A DNA stretch of 64,000 nucleotides from Clarkia xantiana subsp. parviflora (taxonomy: Eukaryota > Streptophyta > Magnoliopsida > Myrtales > Onagraceae). The DNA lies in contig JAPTYO010000022.1 in NCBI GenBank assembly GCA_036873135.1, positions 6,849,785-6,913,784 of the forward strand. The letters are read 5' to 3'. The position numbers were made by a program, and so were the translations under genes. The notes under the pieces are model-generated. The model did no database searches. It saw nothing but the letters and a program-made list of their open reading frames with translations, and was not told the origin of the DNA. The number at the start of each line of letters is the position of its first letter. Position 1 is the stretch's first letter. This document shows positions 53,632-63,950 of this stretch, one piece after another.

Positions 53632-54392
53632 TGATGGGTTCCGATGTAATCGTTAACCCCGTTAAACAGCCAATGGACGGCGAGTAGGTCCAGTGGGCCT
53701 CGTGAAAAGTCTAGAAGGCCCAGAGGCCCAACACGAAGGGTCCCGACTTTAGCGGTCCCGATGTATGAGTTGAATGCTCCCGATGAGAAGCCTCTGAGTA
53801 GGCCCCGATATGCCTTAGTAAAGGCCCCGATAATAAAGCCCCGCAGAGGCTGGACCTGTCCCATAGAGACTGAAGGTCCTGGGTGGTGATCTAGAATGAG
53901 ACAACTCTGAAGTCCCCGACAGGAGTCGAGACTTGTGATCAGAGGATAAGACCGAGAAACCCGCCTACTAGATGAGAGTAGTGGGAAGACGGTTAAGATA
54001 CGGATAATCTCCCCCGAGATACGCAGGGCGTGCCCGAGATACGCGGAGGTATGGGTAAGATACGCGGAGCGTGGGGCGAGATATACGGAATCCCAGCCGA
54101 GATATACGGAATCGTGGCGAGATACACGGAATCATGGGCAAAACTGCCAGGCGCAGTAACAGGTAACTGAGTAACTTCCCCTCCTATATAAAGGAGGAAG
54201 TTACCTCAGAAAAGGGATCTAAGACGAACATATACTCTTTTGCTTACCACCCATTGATCACTATACTCATTAAAGCATCGGAGAGGGATTCTGGGTCACC
54301 ACCCAGGTCATCCCCTTTTGCAGGATTACGCGGAGCCCAGGAGTCCAAGCTTTCCGTCAAGGACGTAACGGAGCTTCGCCCGTGATCCAACA
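53632..54392 (+). repeat. Tat-6 5' LTR
   Basis: 761 bp to GATCCAACA. GAGATACGCGGAGCGTGG-type repeats at 53990-54140, TATATAAA at 54185-54192 in the palindrome 54167-54209 (arms CTGAGTAACTTCC and GGAAGTTACCTCAG), and leader block GCATCGGAGAGGG at about 54276. Confidence 0.95.
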
Positions 54393-54393
54393 T

Positions 54394-54410
54394 TGGCGCC
54401 GTCTGTGGGA
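54394..54410 (+). other. Tat-6 primer-binding site
   Basis: TGGCGCCGTCTGTGGGA, one base after the LTR, identical to Tat-3, Tat-4 and Tat-5. Confidence 0.75.
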
Positions 54411-54446
54411 AAGTTACAAAAAGTCAAGATAGTTTCTACCAGATCA

Positions 54447-55964
54447 ATGGCCGGTGGTGGCAAGAAGAAGCAAGTTCAGGCTGGCAGTTCTCGTCCCGCA
54501 GGAACTGTGAACTCCCCGTTGCCGGAACGTGTTGCTGAACAAGGTGAGAACCCTGCTCTTTCCCAGACAGGGGGGCAAGGTGATGGCTATGAGGTCTCAG
54601 TCCGAGACGCTGAGACGAATAGGCAGGATGTCCCACGAAGGGAGGAAGATGAGGTTCCCCCAAACCCGGTGGGCCATGGAAGAGAAGGAGTCCCGCGAAG
54701 GGAAGAAGGGTCGTCTTCGAATTCGGAGTTGGCCAAGGCAGTAGCGGAGGCTATGCCCATGTTCTTGGCCGCCATGGAGGCCTTGCTGGATAAGAGAGAG
54801 GCCGCCAGGAGGGCGGAGGAGTTGCCTCCGTGAGAAGAATTACCACCACCCCCGCCGAGGGTGTACCCGGAAATTCCAGCACCAGAGGTTCCGCTCAGGA
54901 GCAAGGGTAAGGAACCAGCACACCCCGAGAAGTTCGTGGTCAACGGCCCGGGACCGGTGCAAAATAGGACCATTCCCCTGAATGGCCCCATCACCCCCGA
55001 TCAGGTGGTGAAGATCGTGAGCATCTGCATGGGTGATCAGAAGCAGATGACATCGGAGCTGAGGGATCGGTCCAGCCATCCTTTCGTGCCGCGGCTGATC
55101 GATACCGTAGCCCCGCCTGGGCTAGGTATTCCGACCATCAAGGAGTACGATGGTGAGGGGGACCCAGTTCGCCATGTGCAGAGGCACGTCCAGGCCTGTA
55201 TGGGACGAACATCGAACGATGATCTCATATGCTCATTGTTCCCGATAAACCTGGGAGAAAGGGCCATGACTTGGTTCTTCAGCCTCCCTCCAGGAAGCAT
55301 CACCTGCTGGGCCGATATGCACGACCGCTTCATCAAGCAGTATCAAGGTCGAAGGCGTCTTCTGAAGAGCGTGAGATCCCTGACTCAGGTGGTGCAGAGG
55401 CCCGACGAATCGTTGGCATACTACTACCAGCGATTCACTGCCAGTGCCGCGGAGATTGATGAAGAAATTTCGGAGGGTGAGACCATCCGCACTTTCCTAC
55501 GGAACTTGAGCGCTCCGTACGGTTCCGACCTAATGCATAGTGTAGCCGCGAAGGCTGTGTGGAGTATGGAGGCCCTGCAGGCGAGGGTGAAACAGCAAAT
55601 CGACGTCCAGGAGTCGAAGATTGCTGCTGGAGAACTCGATCCCCCGAAGTCGGAAAGAGGAAAACCATCGTCCAAGCTGTCGGATGATCGCAAAGGGAGC
55701 GACAAGTCGGAGGGGAGTAGGAACCGTGGTCGTCCCGATAAAAGAGAAGACAAGCGTCCTCCGAGGAAGGACAACCGAGAGGGTCGGGCTATTCCCATCA
55801 ATAGATCGATGACCTCTGTGTTAGCTGTGATGGACAGACAAGGTCTCGCTCGATACCCCCCGAGAAAAGAAGGCGAATTCCTAGGAGGCCGTCCTGACCG
55901 TTACTGTCGCTACCATCGAGCCAATGGTCACGACACTGAGAACTGTCGGGAGCTGAAGAAGTAG
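54447..55964 (+). pseudogene. Tat-6 gag
   Basis: First in-frame ATG at 54447 (MAGGGKKKQVQAG). The start used by relatives (54429) is ATA here. The N-terminal part is charged; TGA at 54831-54833 stands where relatives have an Arg or Gly codon. The Gag core 54960-55600 is complete (DQVVKIVSICMG, GEGDPVRHVQRHV, MTWFFSLPPGSITCW, HDRFIKQYQGRRRLL). The knuckle YCRYHRANGHDTENC (C-x2-H-x4-H-x4-C) follows near 55905, and TAG at 55962-55964 ends gag seven residues later, where Tat-4 and Tat-5 read GAT or GAG. Pol continues in the same frame. The two stops are the only breaks in 5.7 kb. Confidence 0.92.
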
Positions 55965-58900
55965 ATTGAAAAGCTGATCCAGAAGGGAAAGCTGAAAGAG
56001 TTCGTCGGGAAGGGTCGGTGCCGATCCCGTTCCAGAAGTCGGTCACGATCCCGTTCCAAGTCCCGCGACCGATCCCCGAAGAAGAAGAAGGTCGAACATG
56101 AGGCCTCGGGTTCAGGTGCCCGTAAGGAGAGGCGCGGAACTATCAACGTCATCCATGGAGGAATGGCGGCGGGAGGAGATACCTCTGCCTCTCGGGAGAA
56201 CTACGCTTCCCGCATATCTGCCGCGGTGGTGCTAGGAAAAAGGTCCCGGTCGTGGACCCTGAAGGAGGAAATGGTAATTTCTTTCTCGGCGGAGGATCTA
56301 GTAGGCGTGGAGAGCCCTCACGACGATGCCTTAGTCGTGACCCTGGACGTGGACGGATTCGAGATGAAGCGGATCTTGATAGACGGAGGGAGCTCATCCG
56401 ATATTCTTTTCATGGACGCTCTGGAAGCCATGGGAAAAACGAAGAAGGACCTGACGCAGGTGGACTTCCCGATGGTGGGATTCTCTGGCTCCACTTCCTA
56501 CCCGTTGGGAATGATTACCTTACCAGTAGAGTTTGGTAGTGGCTGGAAAATGGAGAAACGAAACGTGGATTTCGTTGTCGTGGAGTCCGCGGGGGCATAC
56601 AACGCGATCATCGGGAGGACCACCATCAACCCTCTTATGGCAGTCGCCTCGACGGTCCACCAGAAAATGAAGTTCCCGACTGATAATGGGGTCGGAGAAG
56701 TTAAGGGTGACCAGGTGGCATCGCGGAAATGCTACGTTAACGCCACCCGACGGAGAAGGAGGGAGGCCATGACTGTCCTTCAGACTGATGCTGATCCTCA
56801 AGAGGAGTATGGGCGTCCCGCCCCCATGGAGGATTTGAAGGAAGTGGAGATCGATGGGCCTCAGAGGAAGGTGAAGATCGGCTCTGCTTTGTCGGAGGAA
56901 AGAGCCCGAGAGTTGATCGAGCTCTTGAAGGAGTTTAAGGAGCTGTTTGCCTGGTCCCCGAGTGATATGCCAGGAATTAGCCCCAACGTGATAGTGCACG
57001 AGCTGAAGATAGACCCCGCGATCAAGCCTATCGCGCAGAGAAGACGTCCGATGGGCGCGGACAAGAGGATCGCAATCCAGCAGGAGGTGGGCAGATTGCT
57101 CGATGCTGGATTCATCAAAGAGCTCCGATTCCAGACTTGGGTGGCTAACCCAGTGCTGGTGCGAAAGAGTAACGGAAAGTGGCGGATGTGTGTCGACTTC
57201 CGCGACCTGAACAAAGCCTGCCCGAAGGACTGCTACCCGCTTTCGAGGATTGACCAGCTGGTGGATGCCACATCGGGACATGAGCTGCTGAGCTTCATGG
57301 ATGCCTACTCCGGGTACAATCAGATCAAGATGGTGAAAGAGGATGCCCCCCATACGGCCTTCTACGCAGACAGTGACGTCTACCATTACGACGTGATGCC
57401 CTTCGGATTGATCAATGCCGGAGCAACTTACCAGCGGATGGTGAACAAGTTGTTCGGGGACATGCTGGGGAAAACCATGGAGGCATATGTGGACGACATG
57501 CTGGTGAAGTCCCGACAGGCAGGAGACCATGTCCAGAATTTGGCGGCGGCATTTGAGCGGATGAAGTTCCATCAGGTTCGGCTGAACCCCGACAAATGTG
57601 CTTTCGGGGTGAACTCGGGGAAGTTCCTAGGGTTCATGGTGAGCCAGAGAGGAATCGAGGTGAACCCTGAGAAGCTGCGAGCAATCGAGGAGATGCAGTC
57701 CCCGAGGACTCATCGGGAGGTCCAGGTACTGAATGGCCGGTTGGCCGCGATGAATCGCTTCCTATCCAAGGAGAGTGATCGAGCTATGCCATTTTTTGAT
57801 GTACTGAGGGCCAACAAGAAGTTCGAATGGACCGACATGTGCGAGGAGGCGTTCCAGGCACTCAAGCAACACCTCCGTACCCTTCCGCCATTGGCGAAAC
57901 CAGTTCCAGGAGAGCCGCTCTATCTCTATTTGGCTGTTTCTGATGTGGCTGTTAGTTCTGTTTTGATTAAAATTGTCAAGGGCAACCAAGTGCCTATCTA
58001 TTATGTAAGCAAGGCGTTTGCCAAGTCTGAAATAAACTATCCCGCTATTGAGAAGTATCTCTTCGCGTTGATTATTGCCGCTCGAAAACTGCGACCTTAC
58101 TTCCATGCCCATGAAGTCACGGTATTGACTAATCAGCCCTTGAAACACTTTTTGAACCGACCGGAGGCGTCGGGGAGATTAGTAAAATGGGCCATCGAGC
58201 TGACGGAATTCCGCATTCATTTTGCTCCGAGAACCGCTATTAAGGGCCAGGCGTTGGCAGATTTTATAGCTGAGTCTACGGCACCCGATCTGGAAGTAAC
58301 GGGTCCCGCAGAGGGGGCAACCATGGAGGAAGTCCCGACAACAGAACAGCAGCCAGAACAGCCAAATGAGGAGAATACTTGGGAAATGTACATTGATGGT
58401 TCATCGAATGTAGACGGCTCGGGGGCAGGATTCGTATTGATACCGCCCGGTGGAGGCGAGCCCCTGCGATATGCCTTGGCGTTGACATTCAAAGCCACCA
58501 ACAACGAAGCGGAGTATGAGGCTCTCATCACAGGCCTTAAGATCGCCAAGGGTACGGGGGTCGACCATTTAAAAGTGAAATGCGATGCTAGCTTGGTTGT
58601 AAATCAAGTCCATGGGAACTATGAAGCTAAGAACCCGACAATGAAGAAGTATTTGCACGAGGTGCAGACTTTGAAGGGAAGCTTCAAAAGCTTTGACATC
58701 GAGGCAATCCCGAGGGAAGAAAACGCGGAAGCAGATGCCTTGAGCAAGTTCGCTCTGGGAGTGGCCCCCGAGGAGAATCGAAAGGTGCATTTCCTAGAGA
58801 AGGTGATTATCTCAAATATCGATCCGGCGGAGGTCTGCGCTATTGAGACAGGATCGGAGGAAGAAGAGAAGTTCACTTGGATGACCCCGATGGTCACGTA

Positions 58901-60110
58901 CCTGACTACGGGGGTACTCCCTGATGACAAAGTGGCAGCTGTCAGGTTGCGGCGGATTGCGGACAACTATGCAATGGTGGACAACCAGTTGTACAAAAAA
59001 GTGTACGTAAAGCCTTTTCTAAAATGCGTAGCAGAGCCTGACACAAATCGAATCCTGAGGAAGCTACATGAAGGAGTCGCGGCCTGCCATGAAGGAGCCC
59101 GATCTCTGGTAAGGAAGGCATTGAACCTAGGCTACTATTGGCCCTCGATGAACAAAGAAGCGACCGCGATGGTCCGATCCTGTGATGCATGCCAGAGGTA
59201 CGCCCCAAATATCGTGGCTCCCGCCGCGGACCTAATGCCCATCAGGAGTGCATGGCCCTTCGCGCAATGGGGAATTGACTTGGTGGGACCACTTCCCCAA
59301 GCGAGAGGTCAGTGCAAGTACTTACTCGTCGCTATCGACTACTTCTCAAAGTGGATAGAGGCTAAAGCATTGGCTAGAACGACGAGGCAGCAGGTCCTCA
59401 AGTTCCTTCAGACTCAGATCATATCCCGGTACGGGGTCCCGCGAGTATTGATCAGCGACAACGGCCCTCCGTTCAATGGGGCTCAGTTGAAGGAGTATCT
59501 GGAAGAACTAAACATTGAGCATCGGACTGCTTCAGTCCGCCACGCTCAGACCAATGGCCAGGTAGAATCAGCCAACAAGATCGTGATGGATGGCTTGAAG
59601 AAGAGAGTCTATGCCTTGCAGGGCCATTGGCTGGATGAGCTCGAGAATGTGCTAGGGGCTGTGAGAACAACACCCAAGCAATCGACAGGAGAAACTCCAT
59701 TTGGCCTGGTTTATGGCACGGAGGCAGTCGCTCCCGTGGAGATAGCGGTGGCGTCCCACCGCGCGAAATATTACGAGCCTCTGACAAATGAGGAAATGAG
59801 ACGTCTGGACTTAGACCTACTCGAAGAGAAGAGGTGGAAGGCTGATGAAGTCCAGGCCCGAATGCGTCTGGCAACAGCCCGATATTATAATCGGCGTGTC
59901 AGGTCCCGACAATTCTTCGTGGGAGAACTTGTCTGGCGGAGGAATGAGTTTGTTCATCAAGATCGAATCAACAAGCTGTCACCAAAATGGGAAGGACCTT
60001 ACAAGATCGTAGGGATGCCAGTGCCCAATGCATACAAGTTAGAGGATCTCGAAGGCAGGACGTTGAAGCATTCCTTCAGTGGCGAACACTTGAAGAAGTA
60101 TCATGTTTGA
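55965..60110 (+). CDS. pol: Tat-6 Arg-Ser tract and pol (PR-RT-RH-aRH-IN)
   Basis: Open for 1381 codons in the frame of gag. Order: IEKLIQKGKLKEFV, a stretch of about 20 alternating Arg-Ser residues (55010-type position 56015-56080), protease ILIDGGSSSDIL near 56380, RT with MCVDFRDLNKACPKDCYPL and YVDD near 57487, first RNase H (YYVSKAFAKSEINYP near 58005), archaeal-type RNase H (WEMYIDGSSNVDGSG near 58378, NNEAEYEALITGL, DALSKFA), and integrase zinc region (CDACQRY near 59180) and core Asp (GIDLVG), Asp (ISDNGPPFNG near 59453), Glu (GQVESANK near 59560) and GPYK near 59995, ending HLKKYHV. All catalytic residues are present. The internal ATG at 56163 is not a natural start. Together with Tat-3 it is the best candidate for active pol here. 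Confidence 0.95.
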   Translation: MEKLIQKGKLKEFVGKGRCRSRSRSRSRSRSKSRDRSPKKKKVEHEASGSGARKERRGTINVIHGGMAAGGDTSASRENYASRISAAVVLGKRSRSWTLKEEMVISFSAEDLVGVESPHDDALVVTLDVDGFEMKRILIDGGSSSDILFMDALEAMGKTKKDLTQVDFPMVGFSGSTSYPLGMITLPVEFGSGWKMEKRNVDFVVVESAGAYNAIIGRTTINPLMAVASTVHQKMKFPTDNGVGEVKGDQVASRKCYVNATRRRRREAMTVLQTDADPQEEYGRPAPMEDLKEVEIDGPQRKVKIGSALSEERARELIELLKEFKELFAWSPSDMPGISPNVIVHELKIDPAIKPIAQRRRPMGADKRIAIQQEVGRLLDAGFIKELRFQTWVANPVLVRKSNGKWRMCVDFRDLNKACPKDCYPLSRIDQLVDATSGHELLSFMDAYSGYNQIKMVKEDAPHTAFYADSDVYHYDVMPFGLINAGATYQRMVNKLFGDMLGKTMEAYVDDMLVKSRQAGDHVQNLAAAFERMKFHQVRLNPDKCAFGVNSGKFLGFMVSQRGIEVNPEKLRAIEEMQSPRTHREVQVLNGRLAAMNRFLSKESDRAMPFFDVLRANKKFEWTDMCEEAFQALKQHLRTLPPLAKPVPGEPLYLYLAVSDVAVSSVLIKIVKGNQVPIYYVSKAFAKSEINYPAIEKYLFALIIAARKLRPYFHAHEVTVLTNQPLKHFLNRPEASGRLVKWAIELTEFRIHFAPRTAIKGQALADFIAESTAPDLEVTGPAEGATMEEVPTTEQQPEQPNEENTWEMYIDGSSNVDGSGAGFVLIPPGGGEPLRYALALTFKATNNEAEYEALITGLKIAKGTGVDHLKVKCDASLVVNQVHGNYEAKNPTMKKYLHEVQTLKGSFKSFDIEAIPREENAEADALSKFALGVAPEENRKVHFLEKVIISNIDPAEVCAIETGSEEEEKFTWMTPMVTYLTTGVLPDDKVAAVRLRRIADNYAMVDNQLYKKVYVKPFLKCVAEPDTNRILRKLHEGVAACHEGARSLVRKALNLGYYWPSMNKEATAMVRSCDACQRYAPNIVAPAADLMPIRSAWPFAQWGIDLVGPLPQARGQCKYLLVAIDYFSKWIEAKALARTTRQQVLKFLQTQIISRYGVPRVLISDNGPPFNGAQLKEYLEELNIEHRTASVRHAQTNGQVESANKIVMDGLKKRVYALQGHWLDELENVLGAVRTTPKQSTGETPFGLVYGTEAVAPVEIAVASHRAKYYEPLTNEEMRRLDLDLLEEKRWKADEVQARMRLATARYYNRRVRSRQFFVGELVWRRNEFVHQDRINKLSPKWEGPYKIVGMPVPNAYKLEDLEGRTLKHSFSGEHLKKYHV

Positions 60111-60989
60111 TATTAAGCCGCCGTGAAGGGCGCAAATTGTCTATCAATAAGATCCGATGTAAGCCTATTTTGAGTTATTTATGAATAAAGAAATTGCCTT
60201 CCGATCAAATTGCTTTCAAATTTATTCTAACTGTTAGTAAGACGTCCTGAGTGACGCGACAAAAGCCTTCCGAGGTACGATGAAAGCCCCACAGGGGATG
60301 CGTAAGTCGTCTATATGATGCGGCCAAAAGCCTTAACAGGTACGGACAAAAGCCCTACGGGGTACACGTAAGTCGTCTATATGATGCAACCAAAAGCCTA
60401 GGTATGAAAAGGCCCTGATGGGTCCGCGTAAGTCGTCTATATGATGCGGCCAAAAGCCTTAACGGGTATGAAAAAGCCTTAACAGGTCCGCGTAAGTCGT
60501 CTATATGATGCGGCAAAAAGCCTTAAAGGGTACGATTAAGCCGTCCGGTAGAGACGCAATGAAAGCCCTAAGGGGTATGAAAATGGTCTTAAAAGGCATG
60601 GACGAGAAACCTTAAGTGGTGAAGTCCCGATTTTGGACGAGAAACCTTAAGTGGTGAAGTCCCGATTTTAGACGAGAAGCCTTAAGTGGTAAAAGTCCCG
60701 ATTGGACGAGAAACCTTAAGTGGTAAAGTCATGATTTGATAAGAAGCCTTAAATGGTAAAGTCGCGAGTAAAACGTCGGAAGGACGTAGGAAGTCACCTC
60801 AAATGGTGCATCGGAACATTCTGAGTAACGAATTTAAAGCCGCTTTAGATAAAGTGCAAATAATCATCGAAACCAAAACAAATGGAAAGAGATTCCTTGG
60901 ATAAAGGCTCGAAGGCCAAAAAGGGGTCCGACACAAAGGATAAACAAGAAACAAAGTAGAAAAGCAACAAGGACTAAAAGATGTAAGCA
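60111..60989 (+). repeat. Tat-6 post-pol tandem array, diverged units
   Basis: Two unit types. 60230-60590 has GTAAGTCGTCTATATGATGCGGC and AAAAGCCTTAACGGGTACG alternating with a period of about 70-80 bp. 60595-60780 has GACGAGAAACCTTAAGTGGTGAAGTC repeats of about 40 bp. The CCTTAAGTGGT core links them to the arrays of the other elements. No gene in 60800-60989. Confidence 0.88.
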
Positions 60990-63737
60990 TTAAACTTGGT
61001 CCTTGTTGGAAGATGGATCCTCAGCAGCGTCGGAGGGAGCAAGGTTTGGAGGGGCTTGGGCAGAAGGCTCCGCAGTTGGCGGAGTCGGGTCCACGGCAGC
61101 AGCCTCTTCACTCTCCGCGGGGAGGTTGAAGTACTTCTCCGCGACGGGGGCAAGAGTCTCGGACTTCGTGAAGTCAATGGAATCCGCATAGGCTGTGTAG
61201 AGTTCCTCGACGGCGTTGAACAAAACGTCCTCCACCTCGGACTTACAAAACTCCACAGCAGCCAGCTTGAATTCTTCGGAGTTCCGATACTCCCCGCGAC
61301 CCTCCTCGCGACCTTGCTGGAAACCTTCCTCGGGGCCCTGCAGGCGGCCTTCCTCGAGGCCCTGAGCCTTGGCCTCAGCTAGCTTGGCAGAGAACTCAGC
61401 CCTCTCCGCCTCGAACTTCGCCTTGGCCTCCGCGAGGAGATCCGCGAAGACGTTTTTCTCATGAACGAGCTGCTTCTTATCCGCCTCGTTCCGCTGCTGA
61501 TCCGCTTGGACCATCTTCCGCTCCCGACGCATGACAGCCTCATGATCGTGAACCTTCTTGAGCAGGTTGGAGGACAAATCATCGAGGAGGGCTTTCTCCT
61601 TGGCCATCTTGTTCTTGGCCGCTACAGCCTCGTCGAGTTCCACCTGGAGCTTGGCTAAAGCATCAGGGTTCGACTGGGCCTCCGCCGCCTCCAAAGCACC
61701 CTTCAGGGCCAGGATAAGGCCGAAGCAGCGCTGTTGGTTTGCGGTGTCCTAAAAGAAGAAAAGGAAAAGATCAAGACATAAGCAATCGAAGATGAGGGTA
61801 ATGAAGAAAACGAAACAAGGATAGAAGTTTCACCTCCATCCGACGAATGGCCATGTCGCGGATCTCCTCCTCAAGGTCCTCCCGCGCAAAGGACAGGGGC
61901 CGCCTCAAGGCTGGAGGAACGCACCCCGCCAGCAGATGCAGGGCCAACCCAGGATCAAGCTCTCCCCGTCGAAGTGGAACCCCTCGGAGGGACTCGATCG
62001 GGTTCCAAGGCATCATCCCCTCAACGGGGGTGAAAGCCTTGTAAAGGTTTTCATCCACGGGGAGAGGGGGGATGACCCCGGAACTTTCAGCAGGAGGAGC
62101 CACCTCCGCTGGCGGCTCAGGAGTTGGAGTACGAAGAACAGGAGGAGGACTCTGGGACACGTCCCTAACAGCGGGCCTCACGCTCCTGGACCCCGACCTG
62201 CCGCGAGGAAGCAGGCCCCCCTCTTCAGGCTCCTCGACAGAAGGAGAAGCTTCCAAATCGGTCACCTAGCGGAACTGAGCTCCCGCCGGGGCGTCCTCCG
62301 CCATCAGTTCTTGCGGAGCTGCAGCCTCCGCTGGAATGATAGCGTCCGTCGGGGTAGGAGTCTCCAAGGGACCTGCGGTGGCGGGACGAATAAGGTTAGG
62401 AAGAGTACCTTCAGGGCACCAGATGATTTGACGATCGAAATGTCTATTCTTCCCAAGGACGTTGTAGTATCCCGCCTCAAGGATGTGGGGAATTTCTCCT
62501 CGAAGGATGTACCTGATCTCTTGAACCCGTGTTTTCCGATCAGCGGGGATAAACTCCTTGGGGACTAATTTTTTATATTGTTTAATTGCACGAAGAACGC
62601 GCTTACCTTCCTCGATGGTGGTGGCCCCGAAGGCCCGATCTATCTCCTCCCGCCTGGATTTCTTGGCCCCGACTTGCTCGTCGGTAGGAGGAGCAGCAGA
62701 TAAGGGAGTGGAGGAGGCAGTACCCTTCTTCACCAGTTTGCGCTTCCGCTTGGAGCCACTCTGGACGGCATCAGTCTCGCCCTGCTTCAGAATGAGATGA
62801 GTCAACAGAGAAGCCTTCTTGGTTGCAAAGGTAAAAATAAAAAAATAGTTAGAAACATTACCCAGATGACTAAATCTGCAGAAACAGAGTCAAGGAGTCG
62901 GACTCCGATAGCAATCAGGTTCCGCTCCTGGAGCTTGTTGGCATCAATGGGTATGAAGTTGTCCCCCCAGCGGTAGAGTTGAACCATCTGGAGGGTGTTG
63001 AGGTCATCCTCAGTATAATCTTGGAGCTTGGGGGCAGGATCCGCCACGACCTCCCATTGAGGCCAGGGGACAGAGCTATGTTGGACGAAGAAGTAGTACT
63101 TCTTCCATCTGCTGTTGTCGGACCCAGAATCACGAATCAGCACCCGATCTTTGTGGAACTTCCACGTTTCGCTATCCCAGCCGAAACGGGAAAGTTTCTC
63201 CTTGGTCCACTTGGGGAGTCGGGGGGAGAAGGAGCAGACCCCAGCCTTGTTGCACTTCATGCCGTAGAAAGTGCGGAACAGCAGAAGACTGTACGTCCAC
63301 TGCTGACGGTGGCACAACAGTTGGAAGGCATTCCAAACGCGGATGGCGTGTGGAGAGAAGGTACAGGGATGCGTTTTGTAGAAGTTGCACATCTCCACCA
63401 TATTTCCGCAGAAGGGGAACCGAATCCCCGCGCTTACTTGCCCAGCGGAGACGAACACTTCCCCTGCCCGAGGAGGTGTAATGATGTGTTTCCTCCTAAC
63501 AGCAGACTGGGACTCATACGGAAAACGAGGTTCCCAATCAGAGGTGATACACCCCTCTCTAAGGGCAACCTCATATGTAGCCTCCGAGATCTCATTAACA
63601 GCGAACTCGAAGGTGAAGGGAGTCCTAGCCTCAGAACTAGCTTCGTCTAAAAACGGTCGCAAGCAAAAGGATTTGAGAAAAGAAGAAAAAACAGCAAGCA
63701 AATCACGAAAACGTAGAAAGGAATTCTTACCAAACAT
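60990..63737 (-). pseudogene. Tat-6 antisense gene, four exons, one stop
   Basis: Exon 1 ATGTTTG (63737-63731); intron 63730-63647 (donor GTAAGA, acceptor TTTTTAG); exon 2 63646-62862; intron 62861-62815, only 47 bases (donor GTAATG); exon 3 62814-61834; intron 61833-61749 (donor GTGAAA, acceptor TTCTTTTAG); exon 4 61748-60990. The exons total 2532 bases with matching phases and a single TAG at 62268-62266. Exon 2: NEISEATYEVALREGCIT, GIRFPFCGNMVEMC, HAIRVWNAFQLLC, LFRTFYGMKCNKAGVC, DNSRWKKYYFFV. Exon 3: basic start (SKRKRKLVKK), then YILRGEIPHILEAGYYNV and a Pro-rich part. Exon 4: long coiled coil with charged repeats and a tail ending NKDQV. No known enzyme motif; the N-terminal region resembles, from memory, PF04195. 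Confidence 0.82.
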
Positions 63738-63871
63738 GATCGGTGGTTGAAGAAGGAAGGTCGGAAAGATTGAAGGCCTTGGATCACTTGAATACCAGGA
63801 GGAAGCTTCGAATGCAAAGATGGCTGAAAGCGAGAGAGTGCAGAAGAAGTGAATAAGACCAGGGTTTTACC

Positions 63872-63950
63872 TTTTATAGGTAGAAGGACGATTGGAGGGA
63901 CGTAATCGTGACCGTCGAAGACGAAACGATTCGATCACAACCATTGAAAT
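63872..63950 (-). promoter_or_regulatory. Tat-6 antisense promoter
   Basis: Minus-strand CCTATAAAAGG (TATAAAA 63878-63872), 135-141 bases before the antisense ATG, with a diverged form of the twin motif (RTGACCGTCGAAGACGAAACG and CACAACCATTGAAAT) at about 63905-63950. Up to 64000 nothing else is seen. Confidence 0.62.
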
